Source: Thermococcus henrietii
GTDB lineage: Archaea; Methanobacteriota_B; Thermococci; Thermococcales; Thermococcaceae
Assembly: GCF_900198835.1 (NCBI RefSeq)
Contig: NZ_LT900021.1
Location: 1,612,001 to 1,676,000 of the forward strand
Direction of reading: 5' to 3'
Length of the DNA stretch: 64,000 bases
Positions 1 to 8,900 of this stretch are shown here, one piece after another; within the stretch, counting starts at the first letter, position 1, and each line of letters opens with the position of its first letter. The notes beneath the pieces are model-generated. The model was not told where the DNA came from. It worked only from the letters and a program-made list of their open reading frames with translations, and did no database searches. A program made the position numbers and the translations under genes.

Positions 1-2
1 TG

Positions 3-800
3 CTCCTCATGGTTATCGCGTCTGCAATCTTCATAGGGGTTATCCTCGGCTACGGTACGGCGGCGATAACGATAATCCCATTTAAAAGAGGTTACGACCC
101 GGACCTGATAGCCGCACCGCTGATAAGTTCGCTTGCGGACCTTATAACGATGCCAACGATGGTCTACTTTGCCCTGCTCTATCTCCACCATCCGATTCCG
201 TTCTACATCTTGGCCTTTACGATGCTTGGAATCCTCGTATTGCTTGCTCTAAAAGCCAAATTCAGGCACGAACACAAGCGAGCTTTTGGGGAGCTTGCGG
301 CAGTCATTGGAGCCATGGCACTCATAGAAACCGTAACAGGAGGCCTACTCGTCACTTACGAGAAAATCATCAACGCGGTAATCATCGTCAGCGTCATGTG
401 GCCGAGCGTGAACGACAGCATGGGCAACTTCGGCTCGATAATAGCGGCAAGGGTTTCAACAAAAATCCACCTTGAGGGTGTGGAGGCCGTCAAGAGCAGG
501 GAAACGCTCTACGACTTCGTAGTCCTCTTAATTCTTGCACCAATAATAGGCTACCTCACAAACCTCATATCAATGTGGGTGGTGGTTCACTACATCCACC
601 GGCCCGCGAGAATCCTCTGGAACTTTGTCTTGGGCTTTCCAGTTGTAATCTTGGTGGCCATGTTGATAGGTCTCGTCGTAGCGATACTGGCAGATAAGTA
701 CAACTGGGACCCGGACAACGTGGCGATTCCAGTCGTTACGACGCTCAGCGACGTCATAGGGACAATGTTCCTTGTCTGGGTGGCGCTGAGCGCAATGTAA
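3..800 (+). CDS. MgtE/SLC41-type divalent cation transporter, 5' truncated by window edge
   Basis: Integral membrane protein with about eight hydrophobic segments. Two internal copies of the MgtE membrane-domain motif are visible: YDPDLIAAPLISSLADL near the left end and WDPDNVAIPVVTTLSDV near the C-terminus. Each has the DPD...P...T/S...D pattern that lines the Mg2+ path in MgtE. The frame is open to the window edge, so the ATG at base 9 is probably internal and the start lies outside. The first motif sits very early, which also argues for missing N-terminal helices. Mg2+ or another divalent ion is the likely substrate. No cytoplasmic N or CBS domain is seen in the visible part. Confidence 0.8.
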   Translation, partial: LLMVIASAIFIGVILGYGTAAITIIPFKRGYDPDLIAAPLISSLADLITMPTMVYFALLYLHHPIPFYILAFTMLGILVLLALKAKFRHEHKRAFGELAAVIGAMALIETVTGGLLVTYEKIINAVIIVSVMWPSVNDSMGNFGSIIAARVSTKIHLEGVEAVKSRETLYDFVVLLILAPIIGYLTNLISMWVVVHYIHRPARILWNFVLGFPVVILVAMLIGLVVAILADKYNWDPDNVAIPVVTTLSDVIGTMFLVWVALSAM

Positions 801-806
801 AAAGAA

Positions 807-1040
807 TCAGGCTTCGGAAAGCACCTTGAACGAGAGCCTTCCGTCCTTTACAATTTTTCTGAACTCCTGAATGAGCTCCTTACCACCAACGAGTTCCATC
901 CTAACCTCAGACATGCCCGTAGCGTCGGGCGGAAGGAAGTGTATATCCCTAATCCTGCCAGAGACCTTGGAAAGGAGACGACCCAAAACGTTTCCCCTCT
1001 CGCGGTAGGGGAGTCTCATGTTAACTTCAAGGATTTGCAT
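807..1040 (-). CDS. Small ACT/NIL-like domain protein, function unknown
   Basis: A 77-residue soluble protein. The opening MQILEVNMRLPYRERGNVLG and the alternating hydrophobic pattern suggest a single beta-alpha-beta ACT-like regulatory fold, but no ligand or partner can be named. The ATG at 1040 is preferred because GGTGAT precedes it at normal spacing; the ATG at 1046 lies too close to that ribosome site. Its stop is only a few bases from the end of the transporter gene, tail to tail. It is transcribed away from the dppA-like gene behind its own TATA box with an adjacent palindrome. The family name is an inference. Confidence 0.6.
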   Translation of the reverse strand: MQILEVNMRLPYRERGNVLGRLLSKVSGRIRDIHFLPPDATGMSEVRMELVGGKELIQEFRKIVKDGRLSFKVLSEA

Positions 1041-1051
1041 GCCCATCACCG

Positions 1052-1070
1052 CTTTATTCTTTGAATAAAG
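1052..1070 (-). promoter_or_regulatory. Palindrome between TATA box and start codon of the ACT-like gene
   Basis: CTTTATTC TTT GAATAAAG has perfect 8-base arms and a 3-base centre. On the minus strand it lies just downstream of a TATA box (TTTTATAGG, about 1071-1080) and upstream of the ATG at 1040, so it covers the expected transcription start. This is the usual place for an archaeal repressor site. The regulator is not known. Confidence 0.45.
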
Positions 1071-1189
1071 TCCTATAAAACCTTTTTCATGAGCGGGGAT
1101 TATCGACCTTTGTCAAAAATATTCCCGGCAGTTATCGAAGGTCCGTTAGATTTTTATCTCAGCGCTTCTACACTTCTCTGGTGATTGCC

Positions 1190-2035
1190 ATGAGGGCATT
1201 CATTTCTCTCGACCTTGAAGGGCTACCTCATATTGTCAGCAGGGAGCACCTATTCGTAAAGGGTGCGCTCTACGCAGAAGCGAGGAAGATAGCGACCGAG
1301 GTTGTAAGGGTCGTCGCCGAGACGCTCCACCACGAGCTCGAAGTTGATGAGGTTGTCATAGCGGACAGCCACGGCCCGATGGTGAACATCCTCGTTGAAG
1401 AAACGCCGGACTACGTCAGGCTCGTCCGGGGCTTTCCGAGACCCCTGAGCATGGTCGCCGGGGCGAAGGGCTCGGACTTCGCAATCTTCCTCGGCTACCA
1501 CGCCAAGGCCGGAACCGGCGGGGCAACCTTTGACCATACTTACAGCAGTGCGACCGTGGACAGGCTTGAGATAAACGGCGTTGAGGTCAGCGAGACGCTT
1601 CTCAACGCATACCTGCTCGGCGAGTGGAACGTTCCGGTTGCGATGGTCGCCGGAGACAAAGCGCTGATAGAAACGGACGTGAAGACTCACCTCCCCTGGG
1701 CGGTCGGCGTTCCCCTGAAGGAGAGCCTCGGCAGGTATTCGGCAGTGAGCCCCGGAATGGAGGGGATAAAGAAGCTCCTCCGCGAAGGAACCCTTGAGGC
1801 CTTCAGGCGCGTCGAGCGCGGTGAGGTTAAGCCACTGGAAACCGAGAGGCCGGTCGAGGTCAAGCTCCGCTTCCTCAACAGCGCCTACGCGGAAGTCGCC
1901 GAGCTGTTGCCCTTCGTCGAGAGGCTCGACGGAAAGACCGTCCGCTTTGAGGCGAAGAACGTTGAGGAAGCATACAGGACGTTCGAGGTCCTCATCCTTG
2001 CCGCCTCCGGTGTCAGCTCGATAGTGAACCGCTAA
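1190..2035 (+). CDS. dppA: D-aminopeptidase, M55 (DppA) family
   Basis: A zinc peptidase that removes N-terminal D-amino acids from short peptides in the M55 family. Family features are visible: SLDLEG near the N-terminus (metal-binding Asp and Glu), DSHGP, LGYHAKAG, and INGVEVSE with the later Glu. Length from the ATG at 1190 is 281 residues, normal for the family. GGTGAT lies immediately upstream of this ATG, so the earlier in-frame GTG at 1181 is not used. It stands alone, without the peptide transporter genes seen in Bacillus, so its physiological substrate here is not known. Cytoplasmic; no signal peptide. Confidence 0.85.
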   Translation: MRAFISLDLEGLPHIVSREHLFVKGALYAEARKIATEVVRVVAETLHHELEVDEVVIADSHGPMVNILVEETPDYVRLVRGFPRPLSMVAGAKGSDFAIFLGYHAKAGTGGATFDHTYSSATVDRLEINGVEVSETLLNAYLLGEWNVPVAMVAGDKALIETDVKTHLPWAVGVPLKESLGRYSAVSPGMEGIKKLLREGTLEAFRRVERGEVKPLETERPVEVKLRFLNSAYAEVAELLPFVERLDGKTVRFEAKNVEEAYRTFEVLILAASGVSSIVNR

Positions 2036-2180
2036 CGATTTAAGCAGGAAGTCCTCAACTTAAGTCGCCCCCGGGAAACCGCGGGGGATGAGCGCCTCGG
2101 CGAGCCGTGAGTCCCCTTCGCTCCCCGGGGGCACAACCACAAACTTCGCCTGCGCGAAGTTTGACCAAGGTCGGTAGCTC
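2036..2180 (+). ncRNA. Structured GC-rich segment resembling an IS605-type 3' end (omega RNA-like)
   Basis: The hairpin CCCCCG-GGAAACCG-CGGGGG lies at 2068-2087. A competing long-range pairing joins GCCCCCGGG at 2067-2075 with CCCGGGGGC at 2124-2132. A further perfect 9-base-pair hairpin, AAACTTCGC-CTGC-GCGAAGTTT, lies at 2141-2162. No protein-coding potential is apparent. A GC hairpin with a small purine-rich loop followed by GATGAG-like sequence recalls the right end of IS200/IS605 tnpB elements, where the guide RNA lies, but no tnpB is present. A solo remnant or an unrelated structured RNA are both possible. The strand is a guess. Confidence 0.35.
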
Positions 2181-2285
2181 CTTTTTCAGAGTTAACTTTT
2201 GAGGGATTTTTCTCGTCAGTTGGCAGTTTTGAGTGGGAGAACTTATGACGCTGCTTCTTGGTGTGAAGGGTTTTAACTTTAAACC

Positions 2286-2579
2286 GACGCCCGGAGGGCG
2301 TCAAAAGAGAGTAAACCCTTTCAAAGGGCTATTTTGGCCAGTTCTCTCCTAGAAAGCCCGATTTTCTCAGTAAAATCTTCTTCCTTTGAGCCTTTGAGCG
2401 AGAGCTACGAGCTTTTGGTGAAGCTTTTTCCAAAAGCTTCAGCGCTGGCGGAGAAACTTTTCTTGTGAAAAGTTTCATCAAAGTGAAGCATGCTTTTTTA
2501 AAGGGTTCATTTTCAGATGAGTTTGCTCCCAAACTCACCGTTCTCGAGCGTGTTTCCTTCATTAGCGCCCTTCGGGCGC
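2286..2579. repeat. Cluster of short perfect hairpins in a non-coding region
   Basis: At least six inverted repeats occur within 300 bases: GACGCCC/GGGCGTC (2286-2302), CCCTTT/AAAGGG (2316-2328), AGCTTTTGG/CCAAAAGCT (2410-2438), GAAACTTTTC/GAAAAGTTTC (2453-2476), GAGTTTG/CAAACTC (2519-2536) and GCGCCC/GGGCGC (2565-2579). Reading frames through the region have no family resemblance and are taken as chance. From 2580 to 2735 I see only AT-rich non-coding sequence. The density of hairpins suggests a dispersed intergenic element or a structured transcript. Confidence 0.4.
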
Positions 2580-2737
2580 GTTTCGAGTTTAAACACCTTC
2601 CCCAAGCAGGCATGAAAATAAACCCTCCGTACTTTTCGCGGGGTCTCACTTTCATCTTTAAACCCTTGTGCACGGCCTCGGAATCCTCCCCCGCACCCTC
2701 ACCAATCGGTCCGCTGGGCTCTCCTCATCGGCCGGAA

Positions 2738-3385
2738 TCACAGGTAGGTGGCAAAGAGCAAATCCTCAAGCTTTCCGCCGGCTTTTCGGAAGACCGCCAC
2801 GCTCCAACCGACGTTTCCAACCTTCTCCGGCCTGTGGGCGTCGCTGGCGAAGGTCAGCTTAACGCCCCTCTTTATGCACTCCCTCACAAACTCCAAATCT
2901 GGAACGCGGTAGCGGGAGCTTATCTCAAAGGCCTTTCCCCTTTCCTCGGCGAGGGCGATGAGTTCAAGGAGGTCCTCCCATGAGGGATAGCCAATGTATG
3001 GGAAGCTCGCCCCGAAGTGACCTATTACATCGACGTTCTCGTCGAGAAGGGCAATCCTGACGAGCTCGACGTACTGCTCCGGCCGGTCAACCCACTCGTG
3101 AACGCTCGCTATCACGAAGTCGAGCTTTTTAGCCATCCAGTCAGGCACGTCAACGCCGTTGGGAGTTATGTTGCCCTCGATTCCGGCCAGAACCGTTATC
3201 TCGCTATCCTCGCCCCAGCGCCTTATCTCGCTCAGGTAAGCGTTGAAGTTACCCCGCAGGAGGTAGTGGCTGTGGTCCGTTATCGCGACGAGAGATAGAC
3301 CCTTCCGCTCGGCCTCCGCGATGTTCTCGAAGACCTCCCCAAGGCCGTCAGAGTGGAGCGTGTGGGTGTGCGAATCGTGAATCAT
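2738..3385 (-). CDS. PHP-domain phosphoesterase
   Basis: A metal-dependent phosphoesterase of the PHP superfamily, as in histidinol phosphatase and YcdX-like proteins. The four family motifs are in order: DSHTHTLHSDG at the N-terminus, AITDHSH, GIEG followed by VIASVHE, and SDAHRPE near the C-terminus, supplying His and Asp ligands for two or three metal ions. Length is 215 residues. No histidine-pathway genes are adjacent, so histidinol phosphate is not a safe substrate call. The gene is transcribed toward the hairpin-rich intergenic region and away from the methylmalonyl-CoA genes. Confidence 0.8.
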   Translation of the reverse strand: MIHDSHTHTLHSDGLGEVFENIAEAERKGLSLVAITDHSHYLLRGNFNAYLSEIRRWGEDSEITVLAGIEGNITPNGVDVPDWMAKKLDFVIASVHEWVDRPEQYVELVRIALLDENVDVIGHFGASFPYIGYPSWEDLLELIALAEERGKAFEISSRYRVPDLEFVRECIKRGVKLTFASDAHRPEKVGNVGWSVAVFRKAGGKLEDLLFATYL

Positions 3386-3505
3386 GTTCAGGGCTATTCT
3401 GGGGCTTTAAAAAAGCTTGTGGACAAAAAATCCAACGTAAAGCTAAACCTTGAGTTTTGACAACCTTTAAATACGACAAGAAAGAAACCTTAGCCGGTGG
3501 TGTCA

Positions 3506-3934
3506 ATGGTCGAGCGCTCAAAGGTTCGCGTCGTCATAGCGAAGCCCGGTCTTGACGGTCACGACAGGGGAGCCAAGGTTGTGGCGAGGGCCCTGAAGGA
3601 AGCTGGCTATGAAGTCATCTACACGGGAATCAGGCAGACACCGGAGCAGATAGTCGAGACGGTTATTCAGGAAGATGCCGCAGTCCTTGGGATAAGCATC
3701 CTCTCCGGCGCGCACATGGTCCTTATTCCGAAGATTATCAAGCTCCTTGAGGAGAGGGGCATAAAGCCGAACGAGGACATCGTAATCTTCGCCGGCGGAA
3801 TAATCCCGCCCGACGACGCGGAGGAGCTGAAGAAGATGGGCGTCGCGGAGGTCTTTGGCCCGGGAACGCCCCTGAGAACGGTGATAGAGTTCGTTGACAG
3901 GGCCGTCGAGAACCTCAAGCGCTTCAAGGCTTAA
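3506..3934 (+). CDS. mcmA2: Methylmalonyl-CoA mutase, B12-binding small subunit
   Basis: A 142-residue stand-alone cobalamin-binding domain of methylmalonyl-CoA mutase, which interconverts methylmalonyl-CoA and succinyl-CoA. The signature DGHDRG at residues 17-22 supplies the His that replaces the lower ligand of cobalt, and GISILSGAH and GGIIPPDD follow the Rossmann-like pattern. The ATG at 3506 has GGTGGTG immediately upstream; the GTG codons before it are part of that ribosome site. In archaea the catalytic large subunit is a separate gene, which is not in this window. MeaB and the epimerase follow directly, making a functional cluster. Confidence 0.9.
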   Translation: MVERSKVRVVIAKPGLDGHDRGAKVVARALKEAGYEVIYTGIRQTPEQIVETVIQEDAAVLGISILSGAHMVLIPKIIKLLEERGIKPNEDIVIFAGGIIPPDDAEELKKMGVAEVFGPGTPLRTVIEFVDRAVENLKRFKA

Positions 3935-3968
3935 CTTTATATTCTCCCTCTGGATAATTTCTCCAGTG

Positions 3969-4940
3969 ATGAAAATGACGCTCGAGCCCCTCATTCAGTC
4001 GGCACTATCGGGCGATAAGAAGGCCATAGCAAGGCTCATAACCCTCGTTGAAAACGACGAGGAAAAGGCAAGGGAGATAATACGGAGGATTTACCCCCAC
4101 ACGGGAAGGGCCTACGTCGTCGGCATAACGGGTCCGCCCGGTTCTGGAAAGTCAACCCTTCTCGACAAGCTCATCAAGCTCGCCAGGAACGAGGGACACA
4201 AGGTTGGAGTCATAGCCATTGACCCGACGTCGCCATTCACGGGGGGTGCACTGCTCGGCGACAGGCTGAGGATGCAGAGGCACTCGACCGACCCAGGCGT
4301 CTTCATCAGGAGCATGGCGACGCGCGGTTCCCTCGGCGGTCTGGCGAAAGCTACTAACGACGCGGTTAAGGTTCTGGACGCCTCAGGCTACGACCTGATA
4401 TTCGTCGAGACCGTTGGAGTCGGGCAGATTGAGGTTGATATCGTGAAAACGGCCGATACGGTCGTTCTCGTAACCGTTCCGGGACTCGGCGACGAGGTTC
4501 AGGCCATCAAGGCAGGACTCATGGAAGTGGCAGACATCTTCGCCATCAACAAGGCAGACAGGGAAGGGACGGAGATGGTGTACCTCGAGCTCAAGATGGC
4601 CCTCGAGTTCGAGAGGGACAAGTGGAGGCAAATCGGCTGGGAGCCTCCGATAGTCGAGACCACAGCTTTCACCCTCAAGGGCGTCAGACCCCTCTGGGAG
4701 GCGATAAAGAGGCACAGAAAGCACATGGAGGAGAGCGGAAGGTTAAGGGAGAGGAGGGCCTTCCGCGCGAGGGAGGAAGTGAAGACGATTATCGCCTCGA
4801 CGATAGCGAGCAAGGTGGAGGAGAGGCTCGCGAAGGGCGAAGCGAAAGAGCTCATCGAGGAGGTTGTTGAGAGGAAGCTCGACCCCTATTCGGCCTCTCA
4901 AATCGTGATGGAGAAGCTTAAGGAGGACCTCTGGAGGTGA
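3969..4940 (+). CDS. meaB: MeaB/ArgK-type GTPase, chaperone of methylmalonyl-CoA mutase
   Basis: A G3E-type P-loop GTPase that loads and protects the B12 cofactor of methylmalonyl-CoA mutase; older annotations call it an LAO/AO transport ATPase. The P-loop GPPGSGKST starts at residue 55 from the ATG at 3969. [25 protein letters not shown] and NKADREG are further family motifs. The total is 323 residues, which is usual. An upstream in-frame extension overlapping the B12-subunit gene is rejected because the family begins with a helical segment like [14 protein letters not shown]. The epimerase gene starts 4 bases after its stop. Confidence 0.9.
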   Translation: MKMTLEPLIQSALSGDKKAIARLITLVENDEEKAREIIRRIYPHTGRAYVVGITGPPGSGKSTLLDKLIKLARNEGHKVGVIAIDPTSPFTGGALLGDRLRMQRHSTDPGVFIRSMATRGSLGGLAKATNDAVKVLDASGYDLIFVETVGVGQIEVDIVKTADTVVLVTVPGLGDEVQAIKAGLMEVADIFAINKADREGTEMVYLELKMALEFERDKWRQIGWEPPIVETTAFTLKGVRPLWEAIKRHRKHMEESGRLRERRAFRAREEVKTIIASTIASKVEERLAKGEAKELIEEVVERKLDPYSASQIVMEKLKEDLWR

Positions 4941-4944
4941 TTGC

Positions 4945-5346
4945 ATGTTCAAGAAGATAGACCACGTTGGTATAGCCGTTAAGAACCTTGAGGAGGCGGT
5001 AAAGGTCTGGGAGGGCCTCGGCTTGAAAGTTGAGGAAATCGAGGAAGTGCCGGACCAGAAGGTTAGAACCGCGATAATCCACATCGGAGAGAGCAGGATT
5101 GAACTCCTCGAGCCGACCGCCGAGGACTCGCCGATAGCGAAGTTCATAGCCAAGCGCGGTGAGGGAATACACCACATAGCCCTCGGCGTTACGGACATCG
5201 AGGAGCACCTCAAGGAGCTCAAGGAGAAGGGCTACAGGCTTATAGACGAGGAGCCGAGGATTGGAGCCGGCGGGGCTAAGATAGCCTTCGTCCACCCGAA
5301 GGCCGTAACCGGTGTGCTTCTCGAACTCTGCGAGAGGAGAGGATAA
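4945..5346 (+). CDS. mce: Methylmalonyl-CoA epimerase
   Basis: A vicinal-oxygen-chelate (glyoxalase-fold) metalloenzyme that interconverts (R)- and (S)-methylmalonyl-CoA. Paired beta-alpha-beta-beta-beta modules are visible: [14 protein letters not shown] at the start and [14 protein letters not shown] in the middle. The metal ligands expected are the two motif His residues and Glu residues such as the one in VLLELCE at the C-terminus. The 133-residue length matches the family. GAGGTGATT precedes the ATG. As third gene after the B12 subunit and MeaB it completes the local methylmalonyl-CoA module; a T-run follows. Confidence 0.92.
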   Translation: MFKKIDHVGIAVKNLEEAVKVWEGLGLKVEEIEEVPDQKVRTAIIHIGESRIELLEPTAEDSPIAKFIAKRGEGIHHIALGVTDIEEHLKELKEKGYRLIDEEPRIGAGGAKIAFVHPKAVTGVLLELCERRG

Positions 5347-5370
5347 AATCCCCTGATGACTTGAGAGCGT

Positions 5371-5382
5371 CTTTTTTCTTTT
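5371..5382 (+). terminator. T-rich terminator after mce
   Basis: CTTTTTTCTTTT lies 25 bases after the mce stop. Oligo-T runs on the coding strand are sufficient signals for archaeal RNA polymerase. The next gene has its own TATA box (CATTTATAAGG near 5430), which supports a transcript boundary here. Confidence 0.6.
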
Positions 5383-5505
5383 GCACTATCATATAATGTT
5401 GTTATTGGGGCCACCAGTAACATTTATAAGGAGATTATCAGAAGTGCCATCAGATTTACTTTAATGTTCCTATGAGTTCCAATGTACATCGAGAAGTGAT
5501 GCCCC

Positions 5506-5928
5506 ATGTTCCTGAAGGGTAAAAGTAGGGGCGGACTTCAAACGGTTCTCGACTACCGCCGGCTTTCCACGGTGTTAAGGTCAATCCCGGATGAGAAGGT
5601 ACTAATAACAAGAAAGATGCCTGGAGAGGTTTCCGATTCGAACGTTATTCACATCTGGGTCACCCGGGTTAGGCACCCTCAAGCGGTTGAACCCACAAAC
5701 CTCTACGTCATAGAGCAGAGGGTCTGGGACTCCCTTTCCAAAGGCGCCAGGAACGTAATCCTCGATGCCTTTGAATACCTCCTGCTCGAAAACGGGCTTG
5801 AGAGGACCCTCCGCTTCGTAGGAAAGCTTAGGGACATGACCCTTCTTTCCAACTCAAACTTCTACGTTACCGTCAGCGATGGCATTGATGAGCGGGTCCT
5901 CGCAATGCTGAAGAGAATCGTTGAGTGA
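5506..5928 (+). CDS. DUF835-like protein
   Basis: A 140-residue soluble protein of unknown function. The central and C-terminal parts match the pattern of DUF835, a domain common at the end of Thermococcales sensor-like proteins: EKVLITRKMPGE, then VILDAFEYLLLENG and LRFVGKLRDMTLLSNSNFYV. Here the domain stands alone, without an attached sensor or membrane region. It is monocistronic behind a TATA box near 5432 and upstream of smc, which has its own promoter (TTTATATATC near 5930). A signalling role is only a family-level inference. Confidence 0.6.
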   Translation: MFLKGKSRGGLQTVLDYRRLSTVLRSIPDEKVLITRKMPGEVSDSNVIHIWVTRVRHPQAVEPTNLYVIEQRVWDSLSKGARNVILDAFEYLLLENGLERTLRFVGKLRDMTLLSNSNFYVTVSDGIDERVLAMLKRIVE

Positions 5929-5972
5929 GGTTTATATATCATCCTTTCCCCTTCTCCACTTAGGTGTGAGCT

Positions 5973-8900
5973 ATGCCTTACATTGAGAAGATAGAAATGA
6001 AGGGCTTCAAATCCTACGGTAACAAAAAGGTCGTCGTTCCGCTCGCAAAGGGTTTTACTGCAATCGTTGGGGCCAACGGTTCTGGAAAGAGCAACATCGG
6101 TGACGCGGTTCTCTTCGTTCTCGGCGGGCTCTCCGCCAAGGCAATGCGAGCCAGCAGGATAAGCGACCTAATCTTCGCGGGCTCGAAGAGTGAACCTCCA
6201 GCCAAGTACGCCGAAGTTGCGATGTACTTCAACAACGAGGACAGGGGTTTTCCTGTTGACGAGGACGAGGTTGTAATCAAGAGGCGCGTTTACAAGGACG
6301 GCAGGAGCACTTACTGGCTCAACGGAAAGAGGGCAACGAGGAGCGAGATAATAGACCTCCTGAGCGCGGCGATGATTTCGCCTGAGGGCTACAACATCGT
6401 CCTCCAGGGGGACATAACGAAGTTCATCAAGATGTCTCCCACTGAGAGGAGGCTCATCATAGACGACATCTCCGGCATAGCGGAGTACGACGCCAAGAAG
6501 GAGAGGGCCCTGAAGGAGCTCAAGCAGGCTGAAGAAAACCTCGCGCGCGTTGATTTGCTCATAAGGGAAGTTAAAGCCCAGCTCGACAAGCTTGAGAAGG
6601 AACGCAACGACGCCCTTCGCTACCTCGACCTGAAGGAGCGCGTTGAGAGGGCCAGAGTCACTCTCCTCCTCGGCGAGATAAAGAGGCTTGAGAAGATTAT
6701 TGAGGACGAGAGCACGAGGGACAGGGAGATAGAGGCCGAGGTAAACGCTCTCAACGCCAAGCTGAAGGAAATCGCCAAGGAGATAGTAGCAAAGGAGAAA
6801 GAGCTCGCCGAAGTCGAGAGGGAACTTGAGGAGAAGAGCGAGGACGGTATACTCGAGGTTACGAGAAAAATAAGCGAGGTAAAGTCGAAGATTGAGATGG
6901 CGAGAAGGAACATCGAGAACGCCAAGGGGGAAATCGAGGAGAGCCAGCGGAGGCTGAAGAAGGCAAAGGACGAGCTCAAGAGAATCGGCGAGGAGATAGA
7001 AAAGAGCAGGAACGCGATAAAGCGCTGGTCGAAGAGGAGGGAGAAGCTCCTGGCCGACATAAAGACGCTCGAGGCAAGCAGGAATGAGCTCGTCGTGAAG
7101 CTCGGCGAGATTGACAGGCGCTATTCCCTCGCGAGGGAGGAGTTTGACAAGGTCGTCGAGGAGCTTGAGGAGGCTAAAAAGGGCCTCTACATGAAGGAGA
7201 GCGAGATTGAGAAGTTCACCGAGGAAATCGAGAGGGCCAGAACGAGGATAACGCAGGCCAACCTTAAGAGAAACGCCCTCCGTGAGAGGATTGAGGAAAC
7301 CAAGAGGGCCCTTGAGGAGAAGCGCTCCGAGCTCTCTGAAGTCGAAGGAAAGCTCTCGAAGGTGGAAGCGAGGCTCAGGAAGCTTGAAAAGGAGCTCGAG
7401 GAGAAGACAAAGAAGCTCAGGAAGCTCGAGCCCGAGCTTGCAAAGGCCAAGGAGGAGCTCATAAAGGCCGAAGCCCAGAGGGAAGTCCGCGGAAACAGGG
7501 CTGTGGAGTTCCTTAAGAAGAGCAACATCCCCGGTTTATACGGCACGCTCGGCGAGCTGATAACCGTTAAGGACGGGAGATATGCCCTAGCGGTTGAGGT
7601 GGCCCTCGGAGGGAACTACGATAACGTTGTCGTTGAGGACGACAGGGTGGCCGAGAGGGCCATAAAACTCCTCAAGGAGAGGAAGCTCGGAAGGCTAACC
7701 TTCCTCCCGCTCAACAAGATAAAGCCCCGCTCGATGCGCGAGAGGCCGTCCCTCGGGATCCCCGCCATGGACGTCGTGAGCTACGACCCGCGCTTCAGGA
7801 ACGCGGTGGCTTACGCCCTCGGCGACACCCTCATCGTCGAGGACATGGACGAAGCGAGGAGCGTCGGCATAGGGAAGGTCAGAATGGTAACCCTCGGCGG
7901 TGAGTTGCTCGAGAGGAGCGGTGCAATAACGGGCGGTCATTACAGGCCACGGGGCAGGCTCGGGGTCAACGTTGATGAGATTAAGGCGAAGGTGGAGAGG
8001 CTTGAGCGCGAGAAGGAGGCACTTGAGGCGGAGGTAAACTCGCTGAAGGCCGAGAGGAAGGGGATAGAAAATACTCTCTTCGAGCTCCGCATGAGGAAGA
8101 GCGAGCTGTCGAAGGACTTGCAGGTTCTCCAGCGCGACCTTGAGAGACTTCTTGCAGAGGACAAGTCCCTGAAGGAGGAAATCGAGGAGAGCGAGAAGCT
8201 CATAGAGACCCTCACCGCGAAAATCGACGAGGCAAAGGGCGAGATGGCAAAGCTCCGCGGAAGGATTGAAAGGCTCGAGAAGAAGAGGGAGAAGCTCAGG
8301 AAGGCCCTCGACAACCCCGAGGCGAGGGAGCTGAACGCGAGGATTAGAGAAGTGGAAGGGCAGATTGCGAAACTCAAGGAGGAGCTCAGCAGGGTCGAGA
8401 GCAAGCTCGAGAGCCTTGAGAGCAGGATAAACGAGGAACTGCTCCCGAGGAAGGCCGACCTCGAGGAGGAAATCGAGGGCCTAATCAACAGGATAAACGC
8501 CCTCCAGGCCAACATAAAGGAGAACGAGGAAGCGATAAAGAGGTTCGAGGCCGAGCTCGAGGAGCTGAAGAAGGCCGAGGAGAACGTGAAGGACGAACTG
8601 AAGGAGCTCCGCGAGAGGCGCGAGAGGCTGAAGAAGGAGATAGCCGAGCTGAGGAAGGAGAAGGACGAGCTGAGCTCGAAGCTCCAAGAGCTCAGGATAG
8701 AGGCCAACACCCTCAAGATAAAGCTCGCGCAGGCCGAAACGACGCTCAAGGAGAAGAGGGCCGAGCTCAAGCACTTCGACGCGAAGCTGATTAAGTCGAT
8801 AAAGGAAATCCCGCTGGAGCTTGAGGCCTTGAGGGAAGAGATTGAGCGCATGGAGGAGGAGATACGCGCCCTCGAACCGGTTAACATGAAGGCCATTGAG

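Noticed and set aside
2465-2983. A 172-codon plus-strand frame beginning in the hairpin region
   Set aside because: It runs through non-coding hairpins and then antisense through the PHP gene; no family features and no ribosome site. Shadow frame.
5347-5400. C/D box sRNA after mce (CCTGATGAC)
   Set aside because: A TGATGA is present but no CTGA D box at suitable distance, and a T-run follows. Better explained as a terminator.
7940-8896. A 318-codon Ser/Leu-rich minus-strand frame
   Set aside because: Antisense of the SMC coiled coil; Ser and Leu arise from complemented Glu/Lys/Arg codons.
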